This document shows positions 8,101 to 16,450 of a stretch of DNA of 64,000 nucleotides, in pieces. The stretch is taken from the NCBI RefSeq assembly GCF_020966755.1, contig NZ_JAJKFT010000002.1, positions 1-64,000 of the forward strand, in the 5' to 3' direction. The stretch comes from Blastopirellula sediminis (GTDB lineage: Bacteria; Planctomycetota; Planctomycetia; Pirellulales; Pirellulaceae). The stretch's first letter is position 1. Each line of letters starts with the position of its first letter. The notes beneath the pieces are model-generated. The model ran no database searches, was not told where the DNA came from, and saw nothing but the letters and a program-made list of their open reading frames with translations. A program made the position numbers and the translations under genes.

Positions 8101-10091
8101 TCGGTTATGTCCGGATTGTTTTCGCACCACAGAGTTCCTACGGCAAACCTAGTCGGCGGCAGTTGTTCGAGCTTCGATACCTTGCCCCCGTCGGTAAAAG
8201 AGACGATGCCCACGACACCGCCTCGATTTATCGCCATTTCTGCGATCCGGCGATGTGGATCCTCCTGCATCGCAATCGCCGCCGGCTGTTGTTCCGCTTT
8301 GGTTGGCGAAGACGCCGAAGGGGCCGGCGTCGTATTTTCCGCTTTTGCCACCTCTACAGGGAGCGGCTCCAGTCGCACGCGGATCGTTTCGTTGGCTCCT
8401 CCCTTCACGCGAAACTCCTTCGTGAATGTCTCAAACCCTCCTTTGACCACCTTCAGCGTATGGGTTTTTTCATCGGCCGTTACCTGAAGTGGTTCTTGCC
8501 GCTCGCCGGTCTTGATGGTGATTCGCTTTTGGCCATCGACCGTGACCTCGGCGCCGGCGATTTCAGGCTGGTCGATTTCGAGAATAATCGTCCCGGCTGG
8601 AGTTTCGACCTTCAGGAAGATCCCGGCCGCCCAGGCGCCGCCGAAACCAGCCAAGCCGAGAAGGCATGCTGCGATGAGGCCCCAGTGCCCGCGGCGGGGC
8701 GGCAGAGTCGCAGATGGCGCTGGGGGGGGCAATATTCGGCTGGTTTCGATCGTGGTTGCGGTATCGTTGAAGGCTTGTAGGTCAGAGTCGAGTTGCGGGG
8801 GGCGTGCCGCGACATCCTCGCTCGGCAGCGTCAATTGATTCAACGCATCGATCAATTCAGTCATACTCTGAAACCGATCCTCCGGCTTCTTCGCTACCAT
8901 GCGGCGAAAAACGAGATCGAGTTCGACGGGGACGTTGTCGCTCTCGAGGGAGGGGATCGCGTTTTCGCGGTGGGCGAGGATCGTTTTGACCATGGTATTC
9001 TCGACAAACAAAGGGCGTGCGGTCACCAGGTAGTAGAGAGTGCAGCCGAGCGAATAGATGTCGCTGCGAGCGTCGGCAAGACGGGTGTCCAAGGCTTGCT
9101 CTGGCGCAAGAAAAGCCACCGTTCCCATAACTGCACCCGGTTGGGTGAGGTCGAGCGACGATGTTTGTTCGGGATGCGGCTCCGTCGATTCGATCCGGGC
9201 CAGTCCCATATCGAGAATCTTCACGGTCCCGCTTTTGTCGAGCAGCAGATTGGCCGGCTTAATATCTCGGTGAATGACGCCAAGCTTGTGGGCATGCGCG
9301 AGACCGGCGGCCGCCTGGCCGATGTAATTGACTGCTTTAGCCGGGGAGAGTGGTCCGCTTGTGCGAACCAAATTGGCCAGGTCGAGCCCGTCTACATAGG
9401 ACATCGCCAGAAAAAGAGTTCCCTTCGATTCACGCGCATCGAATGCGGTGACAATATTGGGATGTTCCAGTTTTGCGGCAGCTTTCACTTCGCGTTGAAA
9501 ACGTTTGGTCTTTTCCTCTGAATCAACAATCGCCTTGGGAAGGATCTTGAGAGCCACGACGCGATCCATCTGCTGATGCAGGGCCTTGTAAACTTCGCCC
9601 ATGCCGCCGGCGCCAATTTTGTCGAGGATGACGTATCGATCTAAAACCAGCGGCAGATCACGACCGTCGAGTAGGACCGTCGCCTGAAAATGGGTCAGTT
9701 TCGTGCCGTTTACCAACTGGTTTGCAAAGGAGACCGCGTCGGATGCTGGGTAATCACGGCGGTAGAGATCGAGATGGCTCTCGTCTACCAATTCGGAATC
9801 GACCAGGCTTTGGCAGAACTGATCGAGCGTAAGCGCGGAGGAGGGGAGTTGAACTTGGTTCGCTTGACCATCGACAGCAGCGGCAGCAGGCTGTTGCAGC
9901 GCGTCGCCGGAGCGATTTTCATCAGTGTCAACGAACGACTGGAGAGCGTCGACGTTCTTGATTAACTGCGAGAGCTCGCCAAGTAGCTCCGGGAATTCGG
10001 CGCAAAGTTGTTCGGCCGAAAGCTGTTCGCCTCGTTCCAGGGCTTCGCCCCAACGCACCAGCATTTCGTAGAGGCGACCATCGTCACTCAT
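5193..10091 (-). CDS. Transmembrane Ser/Thr kinase with extracytoplasmic LRR array
   Basis: A 1,632-residue receptor-like kinase. ATG 10091 (MSDDGRLYEML) is chosen because AGG lies 8 bases ahead, while the longer frame from 10211 begins with an unlikely Trp-rich leader. Order: N-terminal helical preamble (1-110); Hanks kinase (about 150-415) with the glycine loop GAGGMGEVY, ALKIL lysine, HRDIKPAN catalytic loop, DMG in place of DFG, and PEQA; a proline-rich linker; one membrane segment (about 467-493); a PEGA-like beta domain; then leucine-rich repeats to the end. The LRR part is two 510-residue copies. The kinase would be cytoplasmic and the LRRs outside the membrane, so it probably senses an envelope ligand. 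All key catalytic residues are present. Confidence 0.93.
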   Translation of the reverse strand: MSDDGRLYEMLVRWGEALERGEQLSAEQLCAEFPELLGELSQLIKNVDALQSFVDTDENRSGDALQQPAAAAVDGQANQVQLPSSALTLDQFCQSLVDSELVDESHLDLYRRDYPASDAVSFANQLVNGTKLTHFQATVLLDGRDLPLVLDRYVILDKIGAGGMGEVYKALHQQMDRVVALKILPKAIVDSEEKTKRFQREVKAAAKLEHPNIVTAFDARESKGTLFLAMSYVDGLDLANLVRTSGPLSPAKAVNYIGQAAAGLAHAHKLGVIHRDIKPANLLLDKSGTVKILDMGLARIESTEPHPEQTSSLDLTQPGAVMGTVAFLAPEQALDTRLADARSDIYSLGCTLYYLVTARPLFVENTMVKTILAHRENAIPSLESDNVPVELDLVFRRMVAKKPEDRFQSMTELIDALNQLTLPSEDVAARPPQLDSDLQAFNDTATTIETSRILPPPAPSATLPPRRGHWGLIAACLLGLAGFGGAWAAGIFLKVETPAGTIILEIDQPEIAGAEVTVDGQKRITIKTGERQEPLQVTADEKTHTLKVVKGGFETFTKEFRVKGGANETIRVRLEPLPVEVAKAENTTPAPSASSPTKAEQQPAAIAMQEDPHRRIAEMAINRGGVVGIVSFTDGGKVSKLEQLPPTRFAVGTLWCENNPDITDPDFDLLKNSFGMAGLFAYNTRLGDQGLAAFDRHLPHLTLSLGRTQVSDHGVKSLSTDWGPLAIQLPFTTVSDAACRHLGQMSQLRELDLTHTEITDVGLTYLANSPTIRGLNIASCKVTGPGIRKLNQARNLEVLFLTHNKLDDSAIADLASLTNLRVLDVRDTQISSAGALELQRLMPNCIVLHPAVPTEKCEIQAARWAIENGARIVSHWSPFIPDKNNVDAIPEYDFAFNGILFSDASSPAIATGLRNLTDLKCLLALELHKLTNADEGLAHISSLDSLTQLFLNESDVTADGMLLLKDLKQLEILKLGQCKQIDDRAVSVVAEYPQLRLLTLSGTQVTNAGLESIGQAKNLRELNLSHCYKVSDDGMPHLIPLAGLNHLGLVYTPISDAAIPHLIQLNGLRTLNVSRTKITAEGAAKLQAALPLCVVFHESLENTPWRMPELKSESAFVMQDPQHSLAEMILDRGGVVEVFASTSRHVVKDVGDLPKGRLAVQLIAFMDGRLDVAADWRKLEEVASLQELQLHKTRLPSGGVAGLKRNLPYAHVWFDYSNVSDTDILSLSTSEGPYAIHAAYTNLSDDSCTQFAKMESLRDLDVHNTKITDVGVARLATSASLRQLSVSGCPWVTIAGVKKLANAENLQVLLLSRNNLNDSVVADLGTLKNLRVLELRETRITSTGAAELQKLLPECVVLHPDLPTQGGELHAIRWVAEQGGRAFSYWSPFAPDKSNIDQLGATDFALTGIVFADASDPDIATGMQNLSALKYVAAIEFPNLQNADAGVERIASLQGVISLRLDGSDLTAKGLEHLRGFRQMETLILSRCKSLDDAGLFVLADFPYLRDLQFSDTHLGELGLEQVAKAVNLRQLILTRSPNVTDGGIEHLKSLQKLNRLELLGTSITDGAIPHLAKLKSLRILDINRTKVTAEGAAKLQAALPLCVVFHESLMDTPWRLPEREVSSAASAPTPK
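5211..6740 (-). repeat. LRR block copy 2 of a 1,530-bp internal duplication
   Basis: This block starts with a MQDPQHSLAEMILDRGGVV segment and ends with HESLMDTPWRLPE. Three landmarks (start, middle, end) are each exactly 1,530 bases from their partner in copy 1, so the copies have no net length change. Confidence 0.9.
6741..8270 (-). repeat. LRR block copy 1 of a 1,530-bp internal duplication
   Basis: This block starts with MQEDPHRRIAEMAINRGGVV and ends with HESLENTPWRMPE. It is the partner of 5211-6740. The sequences have diverged substantially in both DNA and protein. Confidence 0.9.
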
Positions 10092-10445
10092 CAGAGTTAC
10101 CTGAGGGCCTCGGAACGAAATCACGAGTCGTCTGACCGACGCTGGCGTCCATGAACTCGAGATGTAGGTTTGTGTCGTCCACCAAGATATCGCCTGCCAA
10201 TTCGACAGCACAAATGGTCAATTCAAACACATGACCATCTTATCAAGGGACTCTACTGGATTACTAGCTTCTTCCCCTCCTTTTTAATGGCCAGGGCAGG
10301 GCTAAAAGGGCCGTCATGGACGTGGCGGGAAGGAAGAGGAGCGGCGGCAATCTATTGTAAAATTCCCGCCAGTCCTCTGGGGTTAATCGGGCATTCTTTC
10401 ATCTTCTCTTCCTTCTTGAGCCTCTCTCTCTTCATCCAGCCAATT

Positions 10446-10464
10446 GCTCCTACGGAATAGGAGC
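10446..10464. terminator. Hairpin downstream of the TPR gene
   Basis: A perfect 7-bp stem GCTCCTA/TAGGAGC with a 5-base loop lies 38 bases past the stop of the - strand gene at 10502. No T-run follows, so it is a weak terminator candidate. The remaining 10212-10501 stretch holds no gene. Confidence 0.35.
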
Positions 10465-10479
10465 GAGCGAAGTGGGCAC

Positions 10480-10495
10480 ACGAATCCGGATTCGT
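10480..10495. other. Perfect 16-bp palindrome
   Basis: ACGAATCCGGATTCGT is its own reverse complement and lies 6 bases past the stop of the gene at 10502. It could be a protein-binding site or part of the transcript end. Its purpose is not evident. Confidence 0.5.
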
Positions 10496-10501
10496 TGTCG
10501 G

Positions 10502-13500
10502 TCATTCGTCGTCCCGGTAGGGCATCCCTTGCTGGTACAGTTCCAATCGCAAGCGAAACCCATCTAAATCCTCGTCCTGGCTCTTCGTCGCCAATTCGAC
10601 CGCTGTGGTTTGCGTCGCGACGGCATTCTCAAAGTCTCCCAGTTCGGCATAGGTCGCGGCAAGTGTGCCAGTTAAATACGCGTCCGGTTCAGTGCTGAGA
10701 GAGGTCGCTAGTTTTGCATTCGCGACTGCCTTGGCTCCATCCCGAAATTGCGGATCCGGACAGGTTGCTAGGAACCAAGCGAGTGTATTGAAGTTCCAAG
10801 CAGACTCAGGGTCGATCTCAATGCATTTGGTGTAATCGGCGATCGCTTGGTCGTAGTCTTTCTTGTCGCAATTGACGTCACCTCGATAAAGGTAGGCCAG
10901 GGCCTCTTGAGGGTCGATCTCGATCGCCTTGTTGATGTCGGCGATCGCTTTCGCATAGTCCTTCTTCATGCGCCAAGCGTCCCCGCGTTCTCGGTAGGCT
11001 GCCGCGTCCTTGGGGTCGATTTCAATGCACTTGGTGTAATCGGCGATCGCCTGGTCGTAGTCAGCCTTGTTATACCAGGCGTCCCCGCGACTTTGGTAAG
11101 CTACGGTGTCCTGAGGATCGATCTCAATGCACTTGGTGTAATCGGCGATCGCTTGGTCGTAGTCTTTCTTGTCGTAATTGACGTTACCTCGATATCGGTA
11201 GGACCGGGCCTCTTGAGGGTCGATCTCGATCGCCTTGTTGATGTCGGCGATCGCTTTCGCAAAGTCCTGTTTCATGCGCCAAGCGTCCCCGCGTTCTCGG
11301 TAGGCTGCCGCGTCCTTGGGGTCGATTTCAATGCACTTGGTGTAATCGGCGATCGCCTGGTCGTAGTCAGCCCTGTTATACCAGGCGTCCCCGCGACTTT
11401 GGTAAGCTACGGTGTCCTGAGGATCGATCTCAATGCACTTGGTGTAATCGGCGATCGCTTGGTCGTAGTCTTTCTTGTCGTAATTGACGTTACCTCGATA
11501 TCGGTAGGACCGGGCCTCTTGAGGGTCGATCTCGATCGCCTTGTTGATGTCGGCGATCGCTTTCGCAAAGTCGTCTTTCATGCCCCAAGCGTCCCCGCGT
11601 TCTCGGTAGGCTGCCGCGTCCTTGGGGTCGATTCCAATGCACTTGGAGTAATCGGCGATCGCCTGGTCGTAGTCAGCCTTGTTATACCAGGCGTCACCGC
11701 GATTTCGGTAAGCTACGGCGTCCTTGGGGTCGATTTCAATGCACTTGGTGTAATCGGCGATCGCCTGGTCGTAGTCTTTCTTGTCGTAATTGACGTTACC
11801 TCGATATCGGTAGGACCGGGCCTCTTGAGGGTCGATCTCGATCGCCTTGTTGATGTCGGCGATCGCTTTCGCAAAGTCGTCTTTCATGCGCCAAGCGTCC
11901 CCGCGTTCTCGGTAGGCTGCCGCGTCCTTGGGGTCGATTTCAATGCACTTGGTGTAATCGGCGATCGCTTGGTCATATTCCTTCTTGGAATGCCAGCAGG
12001 CACCGAGGTAGCTGTAAGCGATGGCATCCAGAGGGTCGATTTCGACTGCTTTTTTAAGATCCGATATCGCTTGATCGTCGTCGCTCTGGAAATACCAGCA
12101 GCGCCCGCGTCGCCGATAGGTCTGGGCGTCGAGTGGCGCGATCTCAAGGGCCTTGGTATAGTCCGAGATCGCTTGATCGAAATTGTCCTGGAAATAATAA
12201 GCGTCTCCACGCACTCGAAACGCGTATGCGCTTTGGGGATCGATCGCAATCGCTTTCGTGAGATCTGCGATCATCCGGGATTCATCGCCGACGAGTTTCC
12301 AGGCATTGGCGCGGTCGAGATACGCAACGTAAGCCGAGTCGGAAATGGCAGTGACAGCTTGACAATAGTCGGCGTCACGATTCTCCACTTCGCCAAGTTT
12401 CTCCCAGGATGAACCGCACAGAACAAACGCTGCCGCAAAGCCTGGATCATGTTCAATGGCATGAGAGAAATCGCTGATGGCCCTCTCAAAGTCGGCTTGG
12501 CGATAGAAAGCTTTGCCTCGATCGTAGTAGAGCGAGTGGTACTCCGGATCAAGTCGAATCGCATTATCGAATTCAACTATCGCTTTGGAATAGTCGCCAA
12601 TCGAAACGAAATATTCCGCGGCGCGAAGATGAACCAGGCTGCAGTCGGGGGCGGCTTGGATGGCGGCCTCGAATTCCGCGATCTCGGTTGCACCCCTTAG
12701 CGAGTTCTCCAGCGTCTGTTCCTGAGGCTCTTGGATTCGAATCGTCCGATGTAGCCCGGCCGAATTGTCTTGTTCAATTCGCTTCCAGTAGCAACCCTCT
12801 TGTCGGAACTCATGGGACAGCACGAATGGGGTCTCATCACAGGGAATCGTGAGGTCAATGATCATCGATCGGCCATCGCTCAATTCGACAAGACAAGCCA
12901 TGTGACCGGAGGCGCCGAAAGACATTTCCTCGGCCGTTCGGTAGATCTGAATGAAACGAATAGGCAAGCCGACGGAGTGTCCCAACACGGAAATAACCTC
13001 TGAGTATCCACGGCAACTTGCCAAGCCTTGGAGGGTGACTTCGTCTAGATGGCCGCAGTTGTAGCCATAGTTGGGAATCATTGACTTGATAAGATCCTTT
13101 AGTTGGTCGACGATTTCGGACTCGGCCAACGCGGCGACTGATTCTGAGATTTCGTCTTTATGCATCAGGTCGCGAATGCCATCAAGTTCCGTCTTTAGAT
13201 GTGCTAAATCCTTCGCATTGCCTCGGAACATTGCAGTGAAGTCGTCGGCGACGTCGCCCGAGTAGCCTAACGCGATTACCTCACGACGCATGGCGTCGGC
13301 AAGCGGGCGAAAATCCTGGGCGACTTCCGGAACGAGGGTGTCGTAGGCGTCAAAGTATCTGACGGCTCCCGCGTGGTCTCCCAAGCGATAGCGACGATTG
13401 CCTCGATCTCGAATTAAATAGGCCTTGTCGGGATCAAGTTCAGTACACTTGGCGTAATCGGCTAGTGCCCGGTCAACATCGTTCTTGCTTTCCCACGCAT

Positions 13501-14449
13501 CGCCGCGATACCAGTAGGCTACCGAATCGTTGGCATTCTCCTCGATCGCCTTGGTAAAATCGTCAATCGCTTTGTCGTAGTCCCCCTGGTAAAACCAGGC
13601 GTCGCCCCGATCACGGTAGAATTCGCCATCCTGAGGGCGGAGCGCAACGGCTTTATCAAAATCTTCGATTGCTCGGTCGTAGTCAGCTTTGGCGAACCAG
13701 GCGAGGCCGCGTTTGCGGTAGGCGCGATCATGATCAGGATTCAGTTCAATTGCGCGACTGAATTCCGCAGCCGCTTCGTCGTAGTCCTCCGCCTCCAACC
13801 CCTCAACCCCATTCCTATAGGCGACCTCGGGATCAATTTCGTCGGCCTTGGCGAGATCTTCGTACGCCCATCGCCGCTTTACGTCGGCGATGGCGGTCCA
13901 GCATTCGGCGCGTAAACGGTAGTAGAGCGGGGCGCCGGGGTCGATATTGATCGCCTTGGAAAAGTCAAGTGAGGCTCTTTCGTAGTCGCCGTTGCCGACG
14001 AAGGATGATCCTCGATAGCGAAAGGCTTCTGCGTCTTGCGGGGAGAGTTCGATGGCCTTGGATAGATCCGTGATCGCTTGGTTATAATTGAGTTCGTCGT
14101 ATTGAACGATTCCGCGCTGGCGATAGGCAGAGGCGTTCTCGGGGGCAATCTCAATCGCCTTGGTAAAATCCTGGACTGCGTTCCCCGGCTCTGGATAGTT
14201 TTGCCAAGCGAGACCACGGCCATAGTATCCGGCCTGGTTCTGCGGCTGCAGTTCGATCGCTTTGTCGAAATGCGCTATCGCTTTTTGGAACTCATCGCCC
14301 TCAAGGCACTTCATGCCGAGGGCGTAGACGTCTTCGAATTCCGACTGTGCGCGGACGACGCTGCTGGTGGTGAGGGCGATTGGGATCGCAATTAGCATTC
14401 CGACGATCGCAACAAAGCTCTTCATGGAACGACGGTTGGGAGCGTACAT
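10502..14449 (-). CDS. Secreted TPR protein with embedded transglutaminase-like domain
   Basis: A 1,315-residue exported protein. ATG 14449 has GAGG 8 bases ahead; an in-frame ATG at 14425 has no such site. The signal peptide is MYAPNRRSMK, then a hydrophobic stretch, with cleavage likely after VVRA. About ten tetratricopeptide repeats precede a central domain (about 440-560) with a Cys-His-Asp order: ASCRGYSEV (Cys near 478), SGHMACLVEL (His near 515) and MIIDLT (Asp near 532). This matches the transglutaminase-like superfamily. A second, longer TPR array follows, with a stretch of nearly identical repeats. The TPRs would bind partner proteins in the periplasm or at the cell surface, and the central domain could be a peptidase, a crosslinking enzyme or a binding relic. 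It lies 290-410 bases from neighbours on each side, all on the same strand. Confidence 0.88.
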   Translation of the reverse strand: MYAPNRRSMKSFVAIVGMLIAIPIALTTSSVVRAQSEFEDVYALGMKCLEGDEFQKAIAHFDKAIELQPQNQAGYYGRGLAWQNYPEPGNAVQDFTKAIEIAPENASAYRQRGIVQYDELNYNQAITDLSKAIELSPQDAEAFRYRGSSFVGNGDYERASLDFSKAINIDPGAPLYYRLRAECWTAIADVKRRWAYEDLAKADEIDPEVAYRNGVEGLEAEDYDEAAAEFSRAIELNPDHDRAYRKRGLAWFAKADYDRAIEDFDKAVALRPQDGEFYRDRGDAWFYQGDYDKAIDDFTKAIEENANDSVAYWYRGDAWESKNDVDRALADYAKCTELDPDKAYLIRDRGNRRYRLGDHAGAVRYFDAYDTLVPEVAQDFRPLADAMRREVIALGYSGDVADDFTAMFRGNAKDLAHLKTELDGIRDLMHKDEISESVAALAESEIVDQLKDLIKSMIPNYGYNCGHLDEVTLQGLASCRGYSEVISVLGHSVGLPIRFIQIYRTAEEMSFGASGHMACLVELSDGRSMIIDLTIPCDETPFVLSHEFRQEGCYWKRIEQDNSAGLHRTIRIQEPQEQTLENSLRGATEIAEFEAAIQAAPDCSLVHLRAAEYFVSIGDYSKAIVEFDNAIRLDPEYHSLYYDRGKAFYRQADFERAISDFSHAIEHDPGFAAAFVLCGSSWEKLGEVENRDADYCQAVTAISDSAYVAYLDRANAWKLVGDESRMIADLTKAIAIDPQSAYAFRVRGDAYYFQDNFDQAISDYTKALEIAPLDAQTYRRRGRCWYFQSDDDQAISDLKKAVEIDPLDAIAYSYLGACWHSKKEYDQAIADYTKCIEIDPKDAAAYRERGDAWRMKDDFAKAIADINKAIEIDPQEARSYRYRGNVNYDKKDYDQAIADYTKCIEIDPKDAVAYRNRGDAWYNKADYDQAIADYSKCIGIDPKDAAAYRERGDAWGMKDDFAKAIADINKAIEIDPQEARSYRYRGNVNYDKKDYDQAIADYTKCIEIDPQDTVAYQSRGDAWYNRADYDQAIADYTKCIEIDPKDAAAYRERGDAWRMKQDFAKAIADINKAIEIDPQEARSYRYRGNVNYDKKDYDQAIADYTKCIEIDPQDTVAYQSRGDAWYNKADYDQAIADYTKCIEIDPKDAAAYRERGDAWRMKKDYAKAIADINKAIEIDPQEALAYLYRGDVNCDKKDYDQAIADYTKCIEIDPESAWNFNTLAWFLATCPDPQFRDGAKAVANAKLATSLSTEPDAYLTGTLAATYAELGDFENAVATQTTAVELATKSQDEDLDGFRLRLELYQQGMPYRDDE
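10820..11965 (-). repeat. 306-bp super-repeat (three TPRs per unit)
   Basis: Landmarks at about 10969, 11275, 11581 and 11887 are spaced exactly 306 bases apart. Each unit encodes three 34-residue TPRs in the order FAKAIADINKAIE, YDQAIADYTKCIE, YDQAIADYTKCIE. Sequence identity is very high, so the expansion is recent or homogenised by recombination. Confidence 0.92.
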
Positions 14450-14894
14450 TCGAAACGCCTCGCTTGATAAAGGAAGTCTGGTATTCCCGACTGGCGACTG
14501 CCGTGGCTATGTGTGGATGCCAATTGGGGAGTTCGACCTGCAACGGAATCCGCGGTTTTTTTAGAGAATTCGGATCCGACGTCGATTGTTCGTCTTGGGA
14601 TGGGCCGCCGGGCGGCCTTTTCCGAGGAAAAAGAGATGCTGCGGAGCTAGGGTCTTAGGACGCTACGTTACGCGAAATCGCGTGGGAGAACTGTCCGAAT
14701 GGTTGGAAATGAAATGGTGGGACCCCGTTACGGTCCTCACAAAGTCCGTACACTGGAATTCACGCACGCGTGGTTTCCTCCTCTCGGACACAGTCGGAAA
14801 ATCGCATACGGACGTGTACAGTTGGACGTCTACTCCGCGGCTAGCAAATGGCCATTTACCCAAATTCGCGGAATTTGCGTGGGATTCGATTGCG
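14450..14894. other. Intergenic region, no gene seen
   Basis: This is the upstream region of the TPR gene and the downstream region of the DUF3592-like gene (both - strand). It contains a compact G+C inverted repeat, GGCCGCCGGGCGGCC, followed by TTTT at 14603-14621, a possible + strand terminator. No open frame here has support. Confidence 0.5.
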
Positions 14895-15572
14895 TTAAGC
14901 TAGGTAATCGCCTTCCGATTCCATCCAGTCAAACTTGTGCTCCCAGCGAACTGCCACGCGGTAGATCACGATACACGAGCAGAATCCCAATAGTGACCAT
15001 AGGAGGCGGCGAACGCCTTCACCGGCGACTCGGTTCCAATTTGGATTGAAGCCGAAGTATTGAATTCTAAGAGTAGCGTCAACGATCGCGTGATTCGTTG
15101 AATCGTGGGAAATATCACTCGCGCGAGAGTGCGCTCCGACCTCGATCGTGTATTCGTTTCCATTCACGGAAAAGCTGTAGGTATCGATTCGTTCAACCTC
15201 AGATGAACCGGTTCTGACTTGAGCGACGCGTTTAGCTTCTGAATGCGTTGGATCGACCAAGGACGCGTCCCGGTTGCTCGACGAAACGAGTCTTGCCGTC
15301 GCAGTCGGTGCGAATAGCCAGACTGTTTCACTGCAGATTCCATACGCGGAACAGAAGACGGCGGCGGCCAAAAAACTACATGCGCCTTTGACGGCGAGCG
15401 TAAGAAATTCTTTAAAAATCTCTAGGCAGACCACGTATTGCCAGCTTTCATGGACCGTAACATCTGGGGCCGCTTTCACTGAAGCGTCATGCGCCATAGC
15501 GTTCTTTGCCATAGCGGCGTCGCTCTTGGTATACGCCTTAGAAGCAAGGACAAAGAACGGCAGGATAAACAT
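14895..15572 (-). CDS. DUF3592-like two-pass membrane protein (cassette 1)
   Basis: A 225-residue protein with two long hydrophobic segments (about 50-80 and 187-207). Between them is a domain of about 100 residues containing WLFAPTATARLV, IDTYSFSVNGNEYTIEVG and LRIQYFGFNPNWNRV. The order Y-F-V-G-Y followed by a QY..NPN turn before the second membrane helix is how DUF3592 proteins look. The domain between the helices is probably outside the cytoplasmic membrane. No ribosome site is obvious for ATG 15572; an in-frame ATG at 15512 is the alternative. The paralog at 21307 shares WLFxPTATA and the Y.FSV.G..Y block. Function unknown. It is the upstream-most - strand gene of cassette 1. Confidence 0.75.
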   Translation of the reverse strand: MFILPFFVLASKAYTKSDAAMAKNAMAHDASVKAAPDVTVHESWQYVVCLEIFKEFLTLAVKGACSFLAAAVFCSAYGICSETVWLFAPTATARLVSSSNRDASLVDPTHSEAKRVAQVRTGSSEVERIDTYSFSVNGNEYTIEVGAHSRASDISHDSTNHAIVDATLRIQYFGFNPNWNRVAGEGVRRLLWSLLGFCSCIVIYRVAVRWEHKFDWMESEGDYLA

Positions 15573-15720
15573 GTGGGATTTGGGCGACTAATGGTGAACA
15601 TAAACGTGGTAGTAAGGTGCGTCCGACTGGCGTTTTGTCAGGAACTAAGACCAATCGGGGGTATCGACTGAAAGCAGGGCGGCGACGGCCCCAGAGAGTA
15701 CATGCCAGTTGGCCGTTTTG

Positions 15721-15750
15721 GACTGCAATGAATTCTTGAAATATTTAGAT
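15721..15750. promoter_or_regulatory. Recurrent upstream motif, site 3
   Basis: CTGCAATGAATTCTTGAAAT lies 70-100 bases ahead of the ECF sigma gene at 15820, the same arrangement as site 2. The 15573-15819 gap otherwise holds nothing recognised. Confidence 0.5.
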
Positions 15751-15819
15751 GGTGATTCGGCACGTATCGAAGATAGAATTTGGGGCGACGTTTCGCTTCC
15801 GGGATTCTAGGGGGATGCC

Positions 15820-16434
15820 ATGACCGATTCGTGGGACATAACGGAAACGTTGGCGCGCGCCAGGAACGGAGATCGGGAGGCCCAGGAGTTCCTAGCGATG
15901 CGTTATCGCGACCATCTAATGCGAAAGGCGTCGCTTAAGCTCGCGCCCTACGTAAGAAAGCATCTGGATCCAGACGACGTGGTCCAGTCTACGCTGCGGA
16001 CGTTCTTTCGGCGTCATCAGGAGGGGAAGTTTGACAACTTCGATTTCAACCGCGAGGAGCAGAAGGACGGACTCCTGCGCTTGCTCTGTACGATTCTGAT
16101 TCGAAAGTGCCAGCGAGTCTCACGAGTAGGACGTCGCGAAGAAGAGGCTCCTGCCTTATTGGGCGATGACGGAGAGTTGTTTCCAAACGACATCCTCGAA
16201 GGCATTTCCAAGGAACCGAGCCCCAAAGAGGTCGCTGAGTTAGAGGAATTGGTTCGGGTTGTCAGCGAGCGGCTGATTCATCCGAGAGATCGAAAGATCC
16301 TGGAACTTCGAATAGCCGGATATTCGATTCGTGAAATCTGTGAGCATGAAGAGGTGAAATGTTCGGAGAGTATGGTCTTTATCGCGCTACGCCGAATTAA
16401 GGAACAGATGCGTCGATATTTTGAGACGAAATGA
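15820..16434 (+). CDS. ECF-type RNA polymerase sigma factor (cassette 2)
   Basis: A 204-residue sigma factor, paralogous to the one at 3976 over its full length. Region 2 carries LDPDDVVQSTLRTFFRRHQ and LIRKCQR; region 4 ends with REICEHEEVKCSESMVFIALRRIKEQ. AGGGGG at 15809-15814, 5 bases ahead of ATG 15820, supports the start. The linker between regions is acidic and diverged from the first copy, while the recognition helix is close to it (KCSESMVFIALRRIKEQ against QCSERMVFIALNRIKEQ), so the two may recognise similar -35 sequences. The gene is convergent with the kinase at 16451, with only 16 bases between stops. No anti-sigma gene is adjacent, so kinase-mediated control is a reasonable inference. 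Confidence 0.93.
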   Translation: MTDSWDITETLARARNGDREAQEFLAMRYRDHLMRKASLKLAPYVRKHLDPDDVVQSTLRTFFRRHQEGKFDNFDFNREEQKDGLLRLLCTILIRKCQRVSRVGRREEEAPALLGDDGELFPNDILEGISKEPSPKEVAELEELVRVVSERLIHPRDRKILELRIAGYSIREICEHEEVKCSESMVFIALRRIKEQMRRYFETK

Positions 16435-16450
16435 TCGATATTCTGTGGCG

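Noticed and set aside
10092-10211. Forty extra N-terminal residues for the LRR kinase
   Set aside because: The extension is Trp/Ser-rich and unlike kinase preambles, and the ATG at 10091 has a better ribosome site.
10847-12412. A 521-residue open frame on the + strand
   Set aside because: It lies opposite the 306-bp TPR super-repeat. Once one unit lacks stops in the antisense frame, all copies do. Its translation is a low-complexity VIGDRLVVV repeat without a ribosome site.
14690-14725. Partial tRNA-Ser resemblance (GGGAGAACTGTCCGAATGG)
   Set aside because: Only the 5' end and D-arm look like a serine tRNA. No anticodon stem, T-loop GTTCGA or matching acceptor 3' strand follows at a suitable distance.
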